Positions 48,662 to 58,258 of a DNA stretch of 64,000 bases are shown here, piece by piece. Each line of letters starts with the position of its first letter. Position 1 is the stretch's first letter. The position numbers were made by a program, and so were the translations under genes. The notes under the pieces were generated by a model. It saw nothing but the letters and a program-made list of their open reading frames with translations. It did no database searches and was not told where the DNA came from. Source of the DNA: Salinithrix halophila (GTDB lineage: Bacteria; Bacillota; Bacilli; Thermoactinomycetales; DSM-45169); contig NZ_JBHSAP010000015.1 of NCBI RefSeq assembly GCF_042650125.1, forward strand, positions 186,001-250,000, written 5' to 3'.

Positions 48662-49216
48662 ATGCGATATAATATTCGCGGGAACAACATTGAGTTGACT
48701 GATGCTCTCCGTGACTATGTCGAAAAAAAGCTCAGCCGAATGGAGAAGTACTTCTACTCCACCCACACGACAGAAGCTTTCGTTTCCATGAGTGTGTTTA
48801 AGGATGAGCACAAAGTGGAGGTAACCGTGCCTTTCCCAGGTGTACTGGTTCGGGCAGAAGAAGCCTCGGAGAACATGTACGCCTCCATCGACAAAGTGGT
48901 GGAGAAGCTGGAACGTCAGATCCGCAAATACAAGACAAAAGTCAACCGCAAGTTCCGTCAAGACGGAAGCCTTCGTTTTCTAGAAAACGGAGAGACCCCT
49001 GAAACGCAAACAGCAATTCTGGATGAGGAAGATGATGAATTCGAGGTCGTTCGCAATAAGCGATTTAACCTGAAGCCCATGGATATGGAAGAAGCGATCT
49101 TGCAGATGGATATGCTGGGACATAACTTTTTCGTCTTTTCCAATGCAATTACCGACCAGGTCAATGTGGTTTATAAACGCAAAGATGGGCGCTATGGTCT
49201 GATCGAGCCGGAATGA
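48662..49216 (+). CDS. hpf: Long-form ribosome hibernation promoting factor
   Basis: 184 residues: an N-terminal S30AE/YfiA domain (YNIRGNNIELTDALRDYVEKKL) that binds the 30S decoding region, an acidic linker (DEEDDEFEVVRNKRF), and the C-terminal dimerisation domain (MDMEEAILQMDMLGHNFFVFSN...GLIEPE) that pairs two 30S subunits into 100S ribosomes. It acts in stationary phase and spores. ATG 48662 lies 9 bases from AAAGGGGG; a TTG one codon earlier is possible. Upstream of secA as in B. subtilis (yvyD-secA). Confidence 0.95.
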   Translation: MRYNIRGNNIELTDALRDYVEKKLSRMEKYFYSTHTTEAFVSMSVFKDEHKVEVTVPFPGVLVRAEEASENMYASIDKVVEKLERQIRKYKTKVNRKFRQDGSLRFLENGETPETQTAILDEEDDEFEVVRNKRFNLKPMDMEEAILQMDMLGHNFFVFSNAITDQVNVVYKRKDGRYGLIEPE

Positions 49217-49259
49217 ACCATCGAAACAGATGGAAGACCTCCTAAAGTCAGAAACCCTC

Positions 49260-49287
49260 GGCAGCGACCTTTGGTCGCTGCCTTTTT
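49260..49287 (+). terminator. Intrinsic terminator after hpf
   Basis: GGCAGCGACC pairs perfectly with GGTCGCTGCC around TTT, then TTTTT. Confidence 0.95.
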
Positions 49288-49456
49288 GGCGGGGGAGGTT
49301 TTAACCTTTTGTGAAAACGTGAAAATCCTTGCCCGTTTTTGTTAAACTAATAGATAGGATCTTCCATTTGGACACCAACCGGTTTTGATACCCGTTTAAG
49401 TAAAAAATACAGGTACGAAAAAGCGTATCTTGAGCCTCATGAAAGGATGACGGCTG

Positions 49457-52009
49457 ATGCTGAAACTGTTGCGTAAAGTGATCCCCGACTCCAATGAACG
49501 GGAACTGAAGCGCTGCTACCGGATTGCAGATCGGATAGAAGGGTTGGAATCGGAGATATCTGCCCTCTCGGAGGAGGAACTTCGAGGTAAGACTGCGGAA
49601 TTTAAAGGACGGATCGCGAAAGGGGAAACCCTTGACGATATCTTACCTGAAGCATTTGCCGTGGTCCGGGAGGCGGCAAAGCGTGTATTAGGCATGCGTC
49701 ATTTCTATGTCCAGCTCGTAGGCGGAATCGTCCTTCACAACGGGGATATCGCTGAAATGAAGACCGGGGAAGGGAAAACGCTTGTTTCCACCCTGCCCGC
49801 CTATTTAAACGCCCTTTCCGGCGATGGGGTACACGTGGTCACGGTCAACGATTACTTGGCCCGCCGGGACCGGGAGTGGATGGGTCAAATTTTCGAATTC
49901 CTGGGATTGACCGTCGGCCTCAACCTGCCTGGGATGGGGCCGAAGGAGAAGCGGGAAGCATACCAGGCGGACATCACATTCGGGACGAACAATGAATTCG
50001 GGTTTGATTACCTCCGTGACAACATGGTTCTTTATCCGGAGCAGATCGCCCAGCGGAAGTTGAATTACGCCCTCATCGACGAAGTGGACAGTATCCTCAT
50101 CGACGAGGCGCGTACCCCTCTGATCATCAGCGGCCAGGCCAACAAGGCGACGGACCTCTATTACGCCGCCGATAAATTGATTCGCCGTCTCCGACTGGAA
50201 GAGGATTATTCCGTGGACATTAAGACAAAGAGTGTTTCTCTCACGGAGAAGGGCGTCGACAAGGCCGAATCCTTTATGGGTGTGGAAAACCTCTTTGACG
50301 CCAAGAACATCACCGTAAATCACCACATCCAGCAGGCACTTAAGGCCCACGTCATTATGAAGCGGGACTACGATTACGTGGTGAATGAAGATGGGGTCGT
50401 GATCGTGGATGACTTCACCGGTCGTCTGATGCACGGTCGACGGTATAGTGACGGGTTGCACCAGGCGATCGAGGCCAAGGAAGGACTCCAGGTGCAACGG
50501 GAGTCGATGACCCTGGCTACGGTCACCCTGCAAAATTATTTCCGCCTTTATAATAAACGGGCAGGTATGACTGGTACCGCTAAGACCGAGGAGGAGGAAT
50601 TCCGCAAGATTTACGGGATGGACGTCGTTACGATCCCTACCAATAAACCCATGGTTCGCCAGGATCATTCGGATGTCCTCTACAAAACGGAGCAGGGCAA
50701 ACTGAAATCGGTGGTGGAGGAGATCGTCAACCGCCACGCCACTGGCCAGCCGATCTTGGTCGGTACCGTCTCCATCGAGAAATCGGAACTTCTCTCCAAG
50801 ATGTTAAAGAAGCGTGGGATCCCGCATCAAGTGCTTAATGCTAAAAACCACGCCAAGGAAGCAGAAATCATTTCCCAGGCGGGCCAACGGGGAGCGGTCA
50901 CCATCGCAACCAACATGGCCGGACGCGGCACGGACATCGTGCTGGGCGATGGCGTGGATGAGCTGGGCGGCCTGCATGTGATCGGGACAGAACGCCATGA
51001 GAGTCGCCGGATCGACAACCAGTTGCGAGGCCGCTCCGGACGTCAGGGTGATCCCGGTTCCTCTCAGTTCTACCTCTCTTTCGAGGATGAGCTGATGCGC
51101 CGTTTTGGTTCTGATCGTATCCAGGGAATGATGGATTCGCTCGGTTTGGATGAAGAGACGCCCATTGAGGGGCGGATGTTTACCAAGGCAGTGGCTAATG
51201 CCCAGAAACGGGTGGAAGGAAACAATTTCGATGCCCGGCGATGGGTGTTGAAATATGACGATGTTCTCAATCAGCAAAGGGAAATCATCTACAAACAGCG
51301 GCGGCAGGTCCTTTCTGGGGATAACCGGGAACTCAGGGGCATTGTCCTGGAGATGGGTAAGGAGCTGATTCGCCGTGTCGTCGAAACCCACACGGCTGAC
51401 GAGGACCTACCCGAGGAGTGGGATCTGGAGCCGGTGGCTGAGTTTGTCCAAAACTCGCTCCTTCCCGAAGGGAAAAAAGTGGATACGGATCAGTGGAAGG
51501 ATCTGGAGAGAGACGAGTTGGTCGAACAGATCTATACCGACTTCGCCAAGGAGTATGAACACCGGGAGGAGGAAGCAGGTGCCGAACGCTTGCAGGAATT
51601 CTCCAAAGTGGTCATTCTCCGCACCGTCGACCGGAAGTGGATGGATCACATCGACGCGATGGATCAATTGCGTCAAGGGATTCATCTCCGGGCCTACGGT
51701 CAGACGGACCCCCTTCGGGAGTATCAGTTCGAAGGATATGAGATGTTCCAGCAGCTTGTGCAGGAGATCCAGGAAGAAGTCGTCCGTTATGTGATGAAAT
51801 CCGAATTCAGTGAGGACGAGGAGATCGAGCGGGAGGAAGTGGCCACCAACCAAACGGCTTCCTCCGGGGGGTCTATCCACGAAGGAGAAGAGCCTCCCAA
51901 GCGGCAGCCGACTCGACGGACGGAGAAAGTCGGGCGTAATGAACCCTGCCCCTGTGGAAGCGGGAAAAAATATAAACATTGCTGTAGTCGGGCAGCCCAA
52001 ACCGGTTGA
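49457..52009 (+). CDS. secA: Protein translocase ATPase SecA
   Basis: 850-residue motor of the Sec translocon. Walker A MKTGEGKTL (~98-106), DEVDSILIDEARTPLI (~208-223), MAGRGTDIVLG (~490), the helical scaffold/two-helix finger region, and the C-terminal zinc motif CPCGSGKKYKHCC (~830-842). It drives export of the many lipoproteins and secreted enzymes found in this window. Preceded by AAAGGATGA. prfB follows after about 100 bases, as in Bacillus. Confidence 0.98.
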   Translation: MLKLLRKVIPDSNERELKRCYRIADRIEGLESEISALSEEELRGKTAEFKGRIAKGETLDDILPEAFAVVREAAKRVLGMRHFYVQLVGGIVLHNGDIAEMKTGEGKTLVSTLPAYLNALSGDGVHVVTVNDYLARRDREWMGQIFEFLGLTVGLNLPGMGPKEKREAYQADITFGTNNEFGFDYLRDNMVLYPEQIAQRKLNYALIDEVDSILIDEARTPLIISGQANKATDLYYAADKLIRRLRLEEDYSVDIKTKSVSLTEKGVDKAESFMGVENLFDAKNITVNHHIQQALKAHVIMKRDYDYVVNEDGVVIVDDFTGRLMHGRRYSDGLHQAIEAKEGLQVQRESMTLATVTLQNYFRLYNKRAGMTGTAKTEEEEFRKIYGMDVVTIPTNKPMVRQDHSDVLYKTEQGKLKSVVEEIVNRHATGQPILVGTVSIEKSELLSKMLKKRGIPHQVLNAKNHAKEAEIISQAGQRGAVTIATNMAGRGTDIVLGDGVDELGGLHVIGTERHESRRIDNQLRGRSGRQGDPGSSQFYLSFEDELMRRFGSDRIQGMMDSLGLDEETPIEGRMFTKAVANAQKRVEGNNFDARRWVLKYDDVLNQQREIIYKQRRQVLSGDNRELRGIVLEMGKELIRRVVETHTADEDLPEEWDLEPVAEFVQNSLLPEGKKVDTDQWKDLERDELVEQIYTDFAKEYEHREEEAGAERLQEFSKVVILRTVDRKWMDHIDAMDQLRQGIHLRAYGQTDPLREYQFEGYEMFQQLVQEIQEEVVRYVMKSEFSEDEEIEREEVATNQTASSGGSIHEGEEPPKRQPTRRTEKVGRNEPCPCGSGKKYKHCCSRAAQTG

Positions 52010-52107
52010 TATCGGCCATCCGCCGGAAGTCTCCACAGGGGGCCTCTGGCGGTTCGCTTTTATTTTTGATACCATCGTAATGATGAAGTACAAGGAGTGG
52101 TTGGTAT

Positions 52108-53215
52108 ATGATCCTGAGTGAACTTCGACACGAGTTGAATAATACAGCCAAGCGGTTGGCGGACATCAGGGGGTCTCTTTGACCTCCCTGAAAAGGAGAA
52201 ACGCGTAGAAGAACTGGATCGGGAGATGACCGATCCTAATTTCTGGAACGATCAGAACCGGGCCCAGAAAGTCATTGACGAGTCCAATCGTTTGAAAGGG
52301 CTTATCGATGGCATCAAGGAGCTGGAAGAAGGTTGTGAGGAACTGTCGGTGATGGCGGAACTCATTGCCGAAGAAGAGGACGAATCTCTCCTCCCCGAAG
52401 CGGAAGAGACAGCGAAGGAGCTTCGCAAGAAGCTGGATGATTTCGAGCTCACGCTGCTTCTTTCCGAACCCTACGATAAAAACAATGCCATTTTGGAACT
52501 CCACCCGGGCGCCGGGGGAACTGAATCCCAGGATTGGGCTCAGATCCTTCTCCGCATGTACACTCGCTGGGCCGAGAGGCGCGGATTTAAAGTGGAGACT
52601 CTGGATTACCTTCCTGGTGAGGAAGCCGGTGTGAAGAGTGTGACCTTGCTCATTAAGGGGCACAATGCCTACGGATACCTGAAGACGGAGAAGGGGGTTC
52701 ACCGCCTGGTGCGGATTTCTCCTTTTGATGCTTCTGGACGCCGTCATACCTCCTTCGTCTCTGCCAATGTCCTTCCCGAGATCGAGGATGACGTCGAAGT
52801 GGACATCCGGACGGAAGATCTGAAGATCGACACCTATCGATCCAGCGGCGCTGGTGGCCAGCACGTCAATACCACGGATTCGGCGGTCCGGATTACCCAC
52901 CTTCCGACCAATGTCGTCGTCACCTGTCAGTCGGAACGCTCCCAGATCAAGAACCGGGAACGGGCGATGAAAATCCTGAAGGCTCGTCTTTTGGAAAAAC
53001 AACTGGAAGAGAAACAGAAGGAACTAGCGGAGATCAAGGGAGAACAGGCTGAGATCGGATGGGGGAGCCAGATCCGCTCCTATGTTTTCCATCCCTACAG
53101 TTTGGTCAAAGATCACCGAACCCAGGTAGAGGTTGGCAACGTCCAAGCTGTTGTCGATGGTGAGATCGATAGTTTTATCGAGGCATACCTACGGAAAACG
53201 ATCGATGTGTCTTAA
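52108..53215 (+). CDS. prfB: Peptide chain release factor 2 (with programmed +1 frameshift)
   Basis: The gene is read as join(52108-52179, 52181-53215), giving 368 residues. The first 24 codons end in CTT followed by an in-frame TGA; a +1 shift continues as DLPEKEKRVEEL. The GGQ motif (SSGAGGQHVN, ~248) and the RF2-type SPF anticodon tripeptide (VRISPFD) are present. RF2 ends translation at UGA and UAA, and the frameshift is its autoregulation. AAGGAG lies 10 bases before ATG 52108. A database call starting at a downstream ATG (52226) would miss the first domain. Confidence 0.97.
52168..52183 (+). promoter_or_regulatory. prfB recoding site
   Basis: AGGGGG (internal Shine-Dalgarno-like) three bases before CTT-TGA-C: the conserved RF2 shift cassette AGGGGGTCTCTTTGAC. 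Confidence 0.96.
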
Positions 53216-53220
53216 AGAAA

Positions 53221-53253
53221 AAAAGCAACCGGCTACAACCGGTTGCTTTTTTA
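53221..53253 (+). terminator. Intrinsic terminator after prfB
   Basis: AAAAGCAACCGG pairs with CCGGTTGCTTTT around CTACAA, then more T. Confidence 0.95.
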
Positions 53254-53348
53254 TTTGTGGGATAGGGAAGAAAACAGGGAAATCGGTGAAACTAGGAGGG
53301 AATTGATGATTCCGGCCTGACTGCTGACCCGAGGGAGGGGGATGGTTT

Positions 53349-53795
53349 ATGCCGGTACCTCGTTTGTTCTATGTAACCATGATCCTGATCATCTTTCTTG
53401 TGTTTTTCCCGCCTGGAGTTTCCCAGTCACAATCAGTCTATATTACTGCTGAGCGTTCCTGCCCCTCCGTGCCACGGTGCTGGCAGTTCGAGGCCAATGC
53501 ATGGCACGTGGAGGGGGAGAGCGAAGCTCTCAACCAAGGGCATTCCTTCGCATTTGACCATAGAAAAAAGGCTCGGGTCGAAGGTTTCCTCCACCCAGGG
53601 GGAGAGCGGGCGGAGATGGTGTTAGAGGTGTACGACGACCGGTATCATCTCCTTCACCGGGAGTCGTTCCGTGTCTCGAAGCCAACATCCTTTTCTACCA
53701 GCTTGGCCGATGTGGGCCAAGGAACACGGAAGATCTTCGTCTTCTTTCCCAGGGGAGGGGTGAAGACCCGGGTGAAGGGGCGGTTGGTTTATTAA
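53349..53795 (+). CDS. Secreted protein of unknown function
   Basis: 148 residues with a signal peptide (hydrophobic 8-23, then PPGVSQSQS) and a small beta-rich domain containing two nearby Cys (SCPSVPRCW, ~37-45) that could form a disulphide. No family recognised. The pattern EVYDDRYHLLHRESFRV suggests a jelly-roll or Ig-like strand arrangement, not more. It has a strong ribosome site (GAGGGAGGGGG) and lies between prfB and a convergent DUF1963 gene. Confidence 0.65.
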   Translation: MPVPRLFYVTMILIIFLVFFPPGVSQSQSVYITAERSCPSVPRCWQFEANAWHVEGESEALNQGHSFAFDHRKKARVEGFLHPGGERAEMVLEVYDDRYHLLHRESFRVSKPTSFSTSLADVGQGTRKIFVFFPRGGVKTRVKGRLVY

Positions 53796-53839
53796 CAGGA
53801 AGGCTTTGTCAACAATCTGGGCTGGATGAAGACTTGCCG

Positions 53840-54637
53840 TCAATGGGCTTGGGTCACCAACCACGTTCGTTCGAAACGGAGGGCGGCTAAATCTTCTTCT
53901 GTGATACAGAAATAGAGCATCCCGAGGTTTCCCCAAGCCATTTCCAAGGTCTCAGGGTCGGAATCCACCTGAAGCAGAAGCGTCCACTCTCCAGGGAGAC
54001 CGGAACGCAAGGCGCACTCCTTAAAAACGTCTCCGGAGAGTTCCAGGGGCTGCCCGAATGCCTGGTGATAACCTCCTTCTCGGTTTTCCAGCTCATACAA
54101 TTGGTCCATCAGGTGAAAATACATATCTTCCATATCTTCCATGTCTTCCGTCGCCTCTACATCGGGAAGCTGTTTCTCCTTGACAAACGTAATGCCCCGT
54201 TCCGGAAGAAGTAGCTCCCGGGGCATATCCTCGGGCAACAGGGCGGGCACGAGGCCTTTTGCTTCTGTGCTCCGATAGAAGACGAGCCAGCTGCCGGGGT
54301 TCAGAGGAGAATCAGGGGGGATTTCGTCCACAGCGAGGAAAAAATAGAGCATTCCTGACTCAGGAAGGAAAGGGAATTCTCCTATGGAAGCTAGTTCCTT
54401 CAGGTTATACTGAGCGAGAAAGCTGAGGTGCGTTCCGGGTGCTTCAGGATAAGGTTCATTGGCGGGCAGGTCCGGCAGACCGCCGAACTTGGAGGAGCCC
54501 ACAGGGAGGTCTTCATCTTCTTCCCCAGGTTTGATCACGACACAGGGGACGAGGGTGGACAGGATCTCTTCTTGCATCTCGGAAAGGCCGCTCTCCTCCA
54601 ACAAGGCTGTGATTTTCTCTTCCATCTTCTCTGGCAT
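53840..54637 (-). CDS. DUF1963 family protein (YwqG-like)
   Basis: 265-residue cytoplasmic protein. PVGSSKFGGLPDLPANEPYP (~45-64), LSFLAQYNLKEL (~70) and FPESGMLYFFLAVDE are the family's recurring motifs; the C-terminus has GMLYFCITEEDLAALRFERTW. The DUF1963/YwqG family is widespread in Firmicutes with no established function. An internal EDMEDMEDM repeat occurs near residue 155. ATG 54637 is chosen, with GGGAGGAA 7 bases upstream. Confidence 0.85.
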   Translation of the reverse strand: MPEKMEEKITALLEESGLSEMQEEILSTLVPCVVIKPGEEDEDLPVGSSKFGGLPDLPANEPYPEAPGTHLSFLAQYNLKELASIGEFPFLPESGMLYFFLAVDEIPPDSPLNPGSWLVFYRSTEAKGLVPALLPEDMPRELLLPERGITFVKEKQLPDVEATEDMEDMEDMYFHLMDQLYELENREGGYHQAFGQPLELSGDVFKECALRSGLPGEWTLLLQVDSDPETLEMAWGNLGMLYFCITEEDLAALRFERTWLVTQAH

Positions 54638-54959
54638 AGTTATTCCTCCCAGATTGTCGGATACCATTAAGGTTCGTTTTACCCAATCAGAGGCTACTTT
54701 AAGCCTGGTTGCTGCAGCCTCAGGAGAAGGAACGCCTCTATTTTACAGCAAGGCAGGGAAAAAGCCTATGTTCTGCTCCGCAGGGGGAGGCAAGGACCAG
54801 CTGTTTTTGGTATCTTTATGACACAAGCAAGTGCCTTTAAGGATTTCCTAGGGTAGCTCATGATAATAGCTCGTGACCAGACACGCCTTCGCCGTGAGAG
54901 ATAGAGAGAGGGCGACAATGGTTGCCCGGTACTTTGTAATGTTATAGGAGGGATAAGCT

Positions 54960-56096
54960 GTGAAAATTGTATCGATTGAACCGACGCCCAGCCCCAACTC
55001 GATGAAAATCAACTTGGATACAAGTGTCTCCAAAGGGGCCACTTATACCCCGGACAACTGTTCCGACGCTCCGGATTACGTACGGAAAATCCTCGCGATT
55101 GAAGGGGTGAAGAGCATTTTTCAGGTGGCGGATTTCCTCGCCGTCGAGCGGAACGCCAAAGTGGAGTGGCAGCGGATCCTGCCTCAGGTGCGGGAAGTAT
55201 TTGGGGAAGAGGGAGGGTCGGAAAAGCCTGGCTCCCAAGTCTCTCCCTCCGAGGAGGCTTTCGGTGAAGTGAAGGTGTTCCTTCAGACCTTCCGCGGGCT
55301 ACCCATCCAGGTGAAACTTGCTGCTGCAGGAGAAGAAAAACGTTTCGCCCTGCCGCCCCGTTTTGCCCAGGCGGTGATGAAAGCCCAGGAAGCATCAGCC
55401 AATATGGTTCTGGAGCGGAAATGGGAGGATCAGGGTGTCCGTTACGGCGATCTGGAGGAAGTGGGGGAGGAAGTGGTTCAAGAGGTAGCAGCCGCCTATC
55501 CTAATGAGCGGCTGAACCAACTGGTGCGCCAGGCTCTCCAGCAAGGGCAGGGGGAGCCCGTTCCGGAACGAAAGCGATCGTATAAGGTAACCCTTGACAT
55601 GCTGGAGGAACCGGACTGGAAAAAACGATACGCGGCGCTGGAACAGATGAACCCTACCTTGGATGATCTGCCGGTTCTTGACAAGGCCCTTGCCGATCCC
55701 AAGTCCTCTATCCGTCGCTTAGCGGCTGCTTATCTGGGAGCGATCGAGGAAAAAGAAGTGCTTCCCTACCTGCTGAAGGCTTTAAAGGATCCTTCGGTTA
55801 CCGTCCGGCGCACTGCGGGGGACTGTCTGTCTGACCTTGGGGATCCAGCAGCAATCAGCCCCATGATCGAAGCGTTAAAGGATAAAAGTAAATTGGTTCG
55901 CTGGCGGGCGGCTATGTTTCTCTATGAAACAGGGGATGAATCTGCCGTGCCAGCTTTGCAGGAAGCCCAAAATGATCCGGAATTCGAAGTGGCGATGCAG
56001 GCGAGGATGGCGCTGGAACGGATTGAGCGGGGGGAAGAGGCCGGTGGATCCGTCTGGCAGCAGATGACACGGCGGAATGAAACCAAAGACAGTTGA
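54960..56096 (+). CDS. Conserved virulence factor C-like protein (Nfu N-terminal domain plus HEAT repeats)
   Basis: 378 residues. Residues 1-85 are an Nfu_N-type scaffold domain (VSIEPTPSPNSMKINLD...GVKSIFQVADFLAVER). A middle region of about 100 residues follows. The last ~160 residues are HEAT/PBS-lyase-like repeats (LPVLDKALADPKSSIRRLAAAYLG, LPYLLKALKDPSVTVRRTAGDCL). This architecture is that of the CvfC/YpgR family of Firmicutes, linked to virulence in Staphylococcus, biochemical role unknown. No Fe-S Cys pair is seen. The GTG start follows GGAGGG. Confidence 0.87.
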   Translation: MKIVSIEPTPSPNSMKINLDTSVSKGATYTPDNCSDAPDYVRKILAIEGVKSIFQVADFLAVERNAKVEWQRILPQVREVFGEEGGSEKPGSQVSPSEEAFGEVKVFLQTFRGLPIQVKLAAAGEEKRFALPPRFAQAVMKAQEASANMVLERKWEDQGVRYGDLEEVGEEVVQEVAAAYPNERLNQLVRQALQQGQGEPVPERKRSYKVTLDMLEEPDWKKRYAALEQMNPTLDDLPVLDKALADPKSSIRRLAAAYLGAIEEKEVLPYLLKALKDPSVTVRRTAGDCLSDLGDPAAISPMIEALKDKSKLVRWRAAMFLYETGDESAVPALQEAQNDPEFEVAMQARMALERIERGEEAGGSVWQQMTRRNETKDS

Positions 56097-56105
56097 TCCT
56101 GGAGT

Positions 56106-56133
56106 GAGCGGCCCCTCAGGGGGCTCTTTTTTC
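56106..56133 (+). terminator. Terminator after the CvfC-like gene
   Basis: GAGC(GG)CCCC pairs with GGGGGCTC around TCA, followed by TTTTTTC. Confidence 0.8.
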
Positions 56134-56327
56134 TGCTGAAGACTATTATTCAATAGTAAAAGAATCCCCGAGGCTATGGTCGAGCTTGGGAGGGGGCGGT
56201 TTTTGAAGAGGCCTTTGGTTGAAAAAAGGAATGGTTAGGATTTTGTCGAAACTGATAACGATCTGACTCGTATAAATCCGGGCATTCTTGTGGAGAGAAT
56301 TCAGCCCGTCATCCGGAGGTGACAGCG

Positions 56328-57113
56328 ATGCAGTGGAAACATATCGCCGTCGAAAAAGGAGAAGGTTGGGCGCTTTTGACGATCCAGCGTCCGGAAGTGA
56401 TGAACGCGTTGAATAGAGAGACATTAGAGGAATTGACGGAAGTTGTTGACTGGGTGGAGAATGAGGAAGACATCCGGGCTCTGGTCCTGACCGGTGCTGG
56501 GGAAAAAGCGTTTGTCGCCGGGGCGGATATCAAAGAATTGCGGCAGGTTCCTTCATCCAACGAGGCGGAACGGCTGGCTGCACGAGGACAAGCTCTCTTC
56601 TCCCGACTGGAGAACAGCCCAAAGCCGGTGATCATGGCTGTGAATGGCTTTGCCCTTGGGGGAGGCTGTGAGCTGGCTATGAGTGGGGATATCTTGATAG
56701 CTTCAGAAAAGGCTCGTTTTGGCCAGCCGGAAATCAACCTGGGTGTCCTTCCGGGTTATGGGGGCACACAGCGGCTGGCAAGACTGTTGGGGAAGAGCAT
56801 GGCCAAATATCTCTGTCTGACCGGGGAGATGATCGGGGCGGAGGAGGCCCTTCGCATGGGCTTGGTTCAGAAAGTGGTGCCAGCGGATCAATTGCTGGCT
56901 GAAGCTAAAAAGCTGGCTTCTGCGCTGGCGGAAAAAGCGCCAGTGGCCATGAACTACACGAAACAAGCGATTAACCGCGGGGCGGAGACAGACCTGGCGA
57001 CAGGTCTTGCCTTGGAATCTTCCTATTTTGGTGTCGTTTTCGACACGGAAGACCGGATGGAAGGGATGGACGCATTCCTGGAGAAAAGAAAGCCGCAGTT
57101 TAAAAATCGGTAA
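56328..57113 (+). CDS. Enoyl-CoA hydratase/isomerase family protein
   Basis: 261-residue crotonase. AFVAGADIKEL (~63-73) and NGFALGGGCELAMSGDILIASEKARFGQPEINLGVLPGYGG form the oxyanion hole; the two catalytic Glu of true enoyl-CoA hydratases are present (CELAMSGD and GQPEIN, ~112 and ~132). It probably hydrates short-chain enoyl-CoA in fatty-acid or butyrate metabolism. ATG 56328 follows GGAGGTGA; no pathway partner is adjacent, so the specific substrate is open. Confidence 0.9.
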   Translation: MQWKHIAVEKGEGWALLTIQRPEVMNALNRETLEELTEVVDWVENEEDIRALVLTGAGEKAFVAGADIKELRQVPSSNEAERLAARGQALFSRLENSPKPVIMAVNGFALGGGCELAMSGDILIASEKARFGQPEINLGVLPGYGGTQRLARLLGKSMAKYLCLTGEMIGAEEALRMGLVQKVVPADQLLAEAKKLASALAEKAPVAMNYTKQAINRGAETDLATGLALESSYFGVVFDTEDRMEGMDAFLEKRKPQFKNR

Positions 57114-57331
57114 CGCGACTTCCCTCTGTAAGAAGGAGGGAGATGGTGTCGTTTCCCGGGAAATTTTTCGAAGGGTGACAGAAGACAAGGGTCTTTCGAC
57201 AGGATCTTTCGGTTTTTTCTACACCAGATAGGGAGAAGGCCTTGTCATCAGGTGTTTTATGCTATATTAATAAAAGGCCTCTAAGGTGCCTCTGGTTCCT
57301 GGGAGAGGGTAGGCTTAATGGAGGGATAAAG

Positions 57332-57655
57332 GTGAAAGTGTTTGAGATGGTTCCCCCGTTCCTATGGATCGGTCTTGTCGTTCTCCTTATCGTACTGGTG
57401 TTATTCCTCGTCCTTCAGACCCGTAAGCGAAGTGGTGAAGTCGATGAGTTGGAACGGGCTTTTAAAGCTCCCTATGACCCCAAGTCTGACGAACACCGAG
57501 AGGCGACTCTAAAGGAATCGAAACGGGAGCGCCAGAAGGAAGCGGAACCGGAGCCTGAGAAGGAAACAGAACCGGAACAGAAACAGGAACAAGAACAACC
57601 CCACCCGCTGTCACGGAGAAACAAGGGGCGAGCGGGTAAAAAGAAACCCTCGTAA
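57332..57655 (+). CDS. Small single-pass membrane protein with charged tail
   Basis: 107 residues: an N-terminal membrane helix (~8-29), then a strongly charged cytoplasmic tail with Glu/Lys/Gln-rich low complexity (EPEPEKETEPEQKQEQEQ) and a basic end (RRNKGRAGKKKPS). No family recognised. GTG 57332 with GGAGG 7 bases upstream sets the start; a longer frame has no support. Monocistronic with its own terminator. Confidence 0.6.
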   Translation: MKVFEMVPPFLWIGLVVLLIVLVLFLVLQTRKRSGEVDELERAFKAPYDPKSDEHREATLKESKRERQKEAEPEPEKETEPEQKQEQEQPHPLSRRNKGRAGKKKPS

Positions 57656-57675
57656 ATATCTTGAGAGCCCGCTTG

Positions 57676-57708
57676 ATCGCCGGAGTCGACACATATCCGG
57701 CGATTTTT
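57676..57708 (+). terminator. Intrinsic terminator
   Basis: ATCGCCGGA pairs with TCCGGCGAT around a ten-base loop, then TTTTT. Confidence 0.9.
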
Positions 57709-57801
57709 CGTGGAATGTTAACGTTATTATCGGTTCGGGAAATATCCTATCTTGTATGATAGCTTTGGAGATATAAGGCAAATAAGACAGGGGGGGAAAT
57801 C

Positions 57802-58131
57802 TTGATAAACAAATCCGTGTGGAGATCTGTATTGGGTGGGGCGGTCGTCATGGTCGCCTTGAGCGCCTGTGGACAGCAACAGGGAGGATCCGACGGAGGT
57901 GCTTCCGAAACGGCATCGCCGAAGGAGATCTATGCTAGCAACTGTATGAGTTGCCACGGAGAAAAGATGGAAGGGAGCGTTGGGCCAGCTTTGGACAAGG
58001 TAGGGGCTCAATATTCCAAGAAGGAAATCGCTGCTATCATCCAAAGAGGAAAGGGACAGATGCCCGCGCAGAATCAGGTGGGTAATGCTGAACGTGACAA
58101 GCTGGCCGCCTGGTTGGCCAAGAAAAAGTAG
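57802..58131 (+). CDS. cccB: Cytochrome c-551-like lipoprotein
   Basis: 109 residues. The signal peptide ends in ALSAC (lipobox), a Gly/Ser-rich linker follows, and a class I cytochrome c domain with heme motif CMSCH (~48-52) and distal Met in GQMPAQ (~86). It carries electrons on the outer membrane face, probably to a terminal oxidase. B. subtilis cccB sits just downstream of prfB, matching this locus. The TTG start follows GGGGGG. A terminator separates it from argC. Confidence 0.9.
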   Translation: MINKSVWRSVLGGAVVMVALSACGQQQGGSDGGASETASPKEIYASNCMSCHGEKMEGSVGPALDKVGAQYSKKEIAAIIQRGKGQMPAQNQVGNAERDKLAAWLAKKK

Positions 58132-58140
58132 GGCTGGAAG

Positions 58141-58187
58141 ACCGGGAGAAGGGGAGTACTTGGCCTCTTCCCGGTTTTTTTTTATAA
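58141..58187 (+). terminator. Intrinsic terminator after the cytochrome gene
   Basis: ACCGGGA...GG pairs with CC...TTCCCGGT around a loop containing GTACTTGG, followed by nine T. Confidence 0.85.
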
Positions 58188-58191
58188 ACGG

Positions 58192-58222
58192 CATTGAATA
58201 AATATTAACTCGAGTGTATAAT
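58192..58222 (+). promoter_or_regulatory. arg operon promoter with ARG box
   Basis: TTGAAT (58194-58199), 17 bases, perfect TATAAT (58217-58222). TGAATAAATATTAA, one base from the palindromic ARG box, overlaps the -35. ArgR/AhrC bound here would block RNA polymerase when arginine is plentiful. Confidence 0.8.
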
Positions 58223-58258
58223 GATACGAAACGATTTTCGATGGATGGAGGCAGTGCA

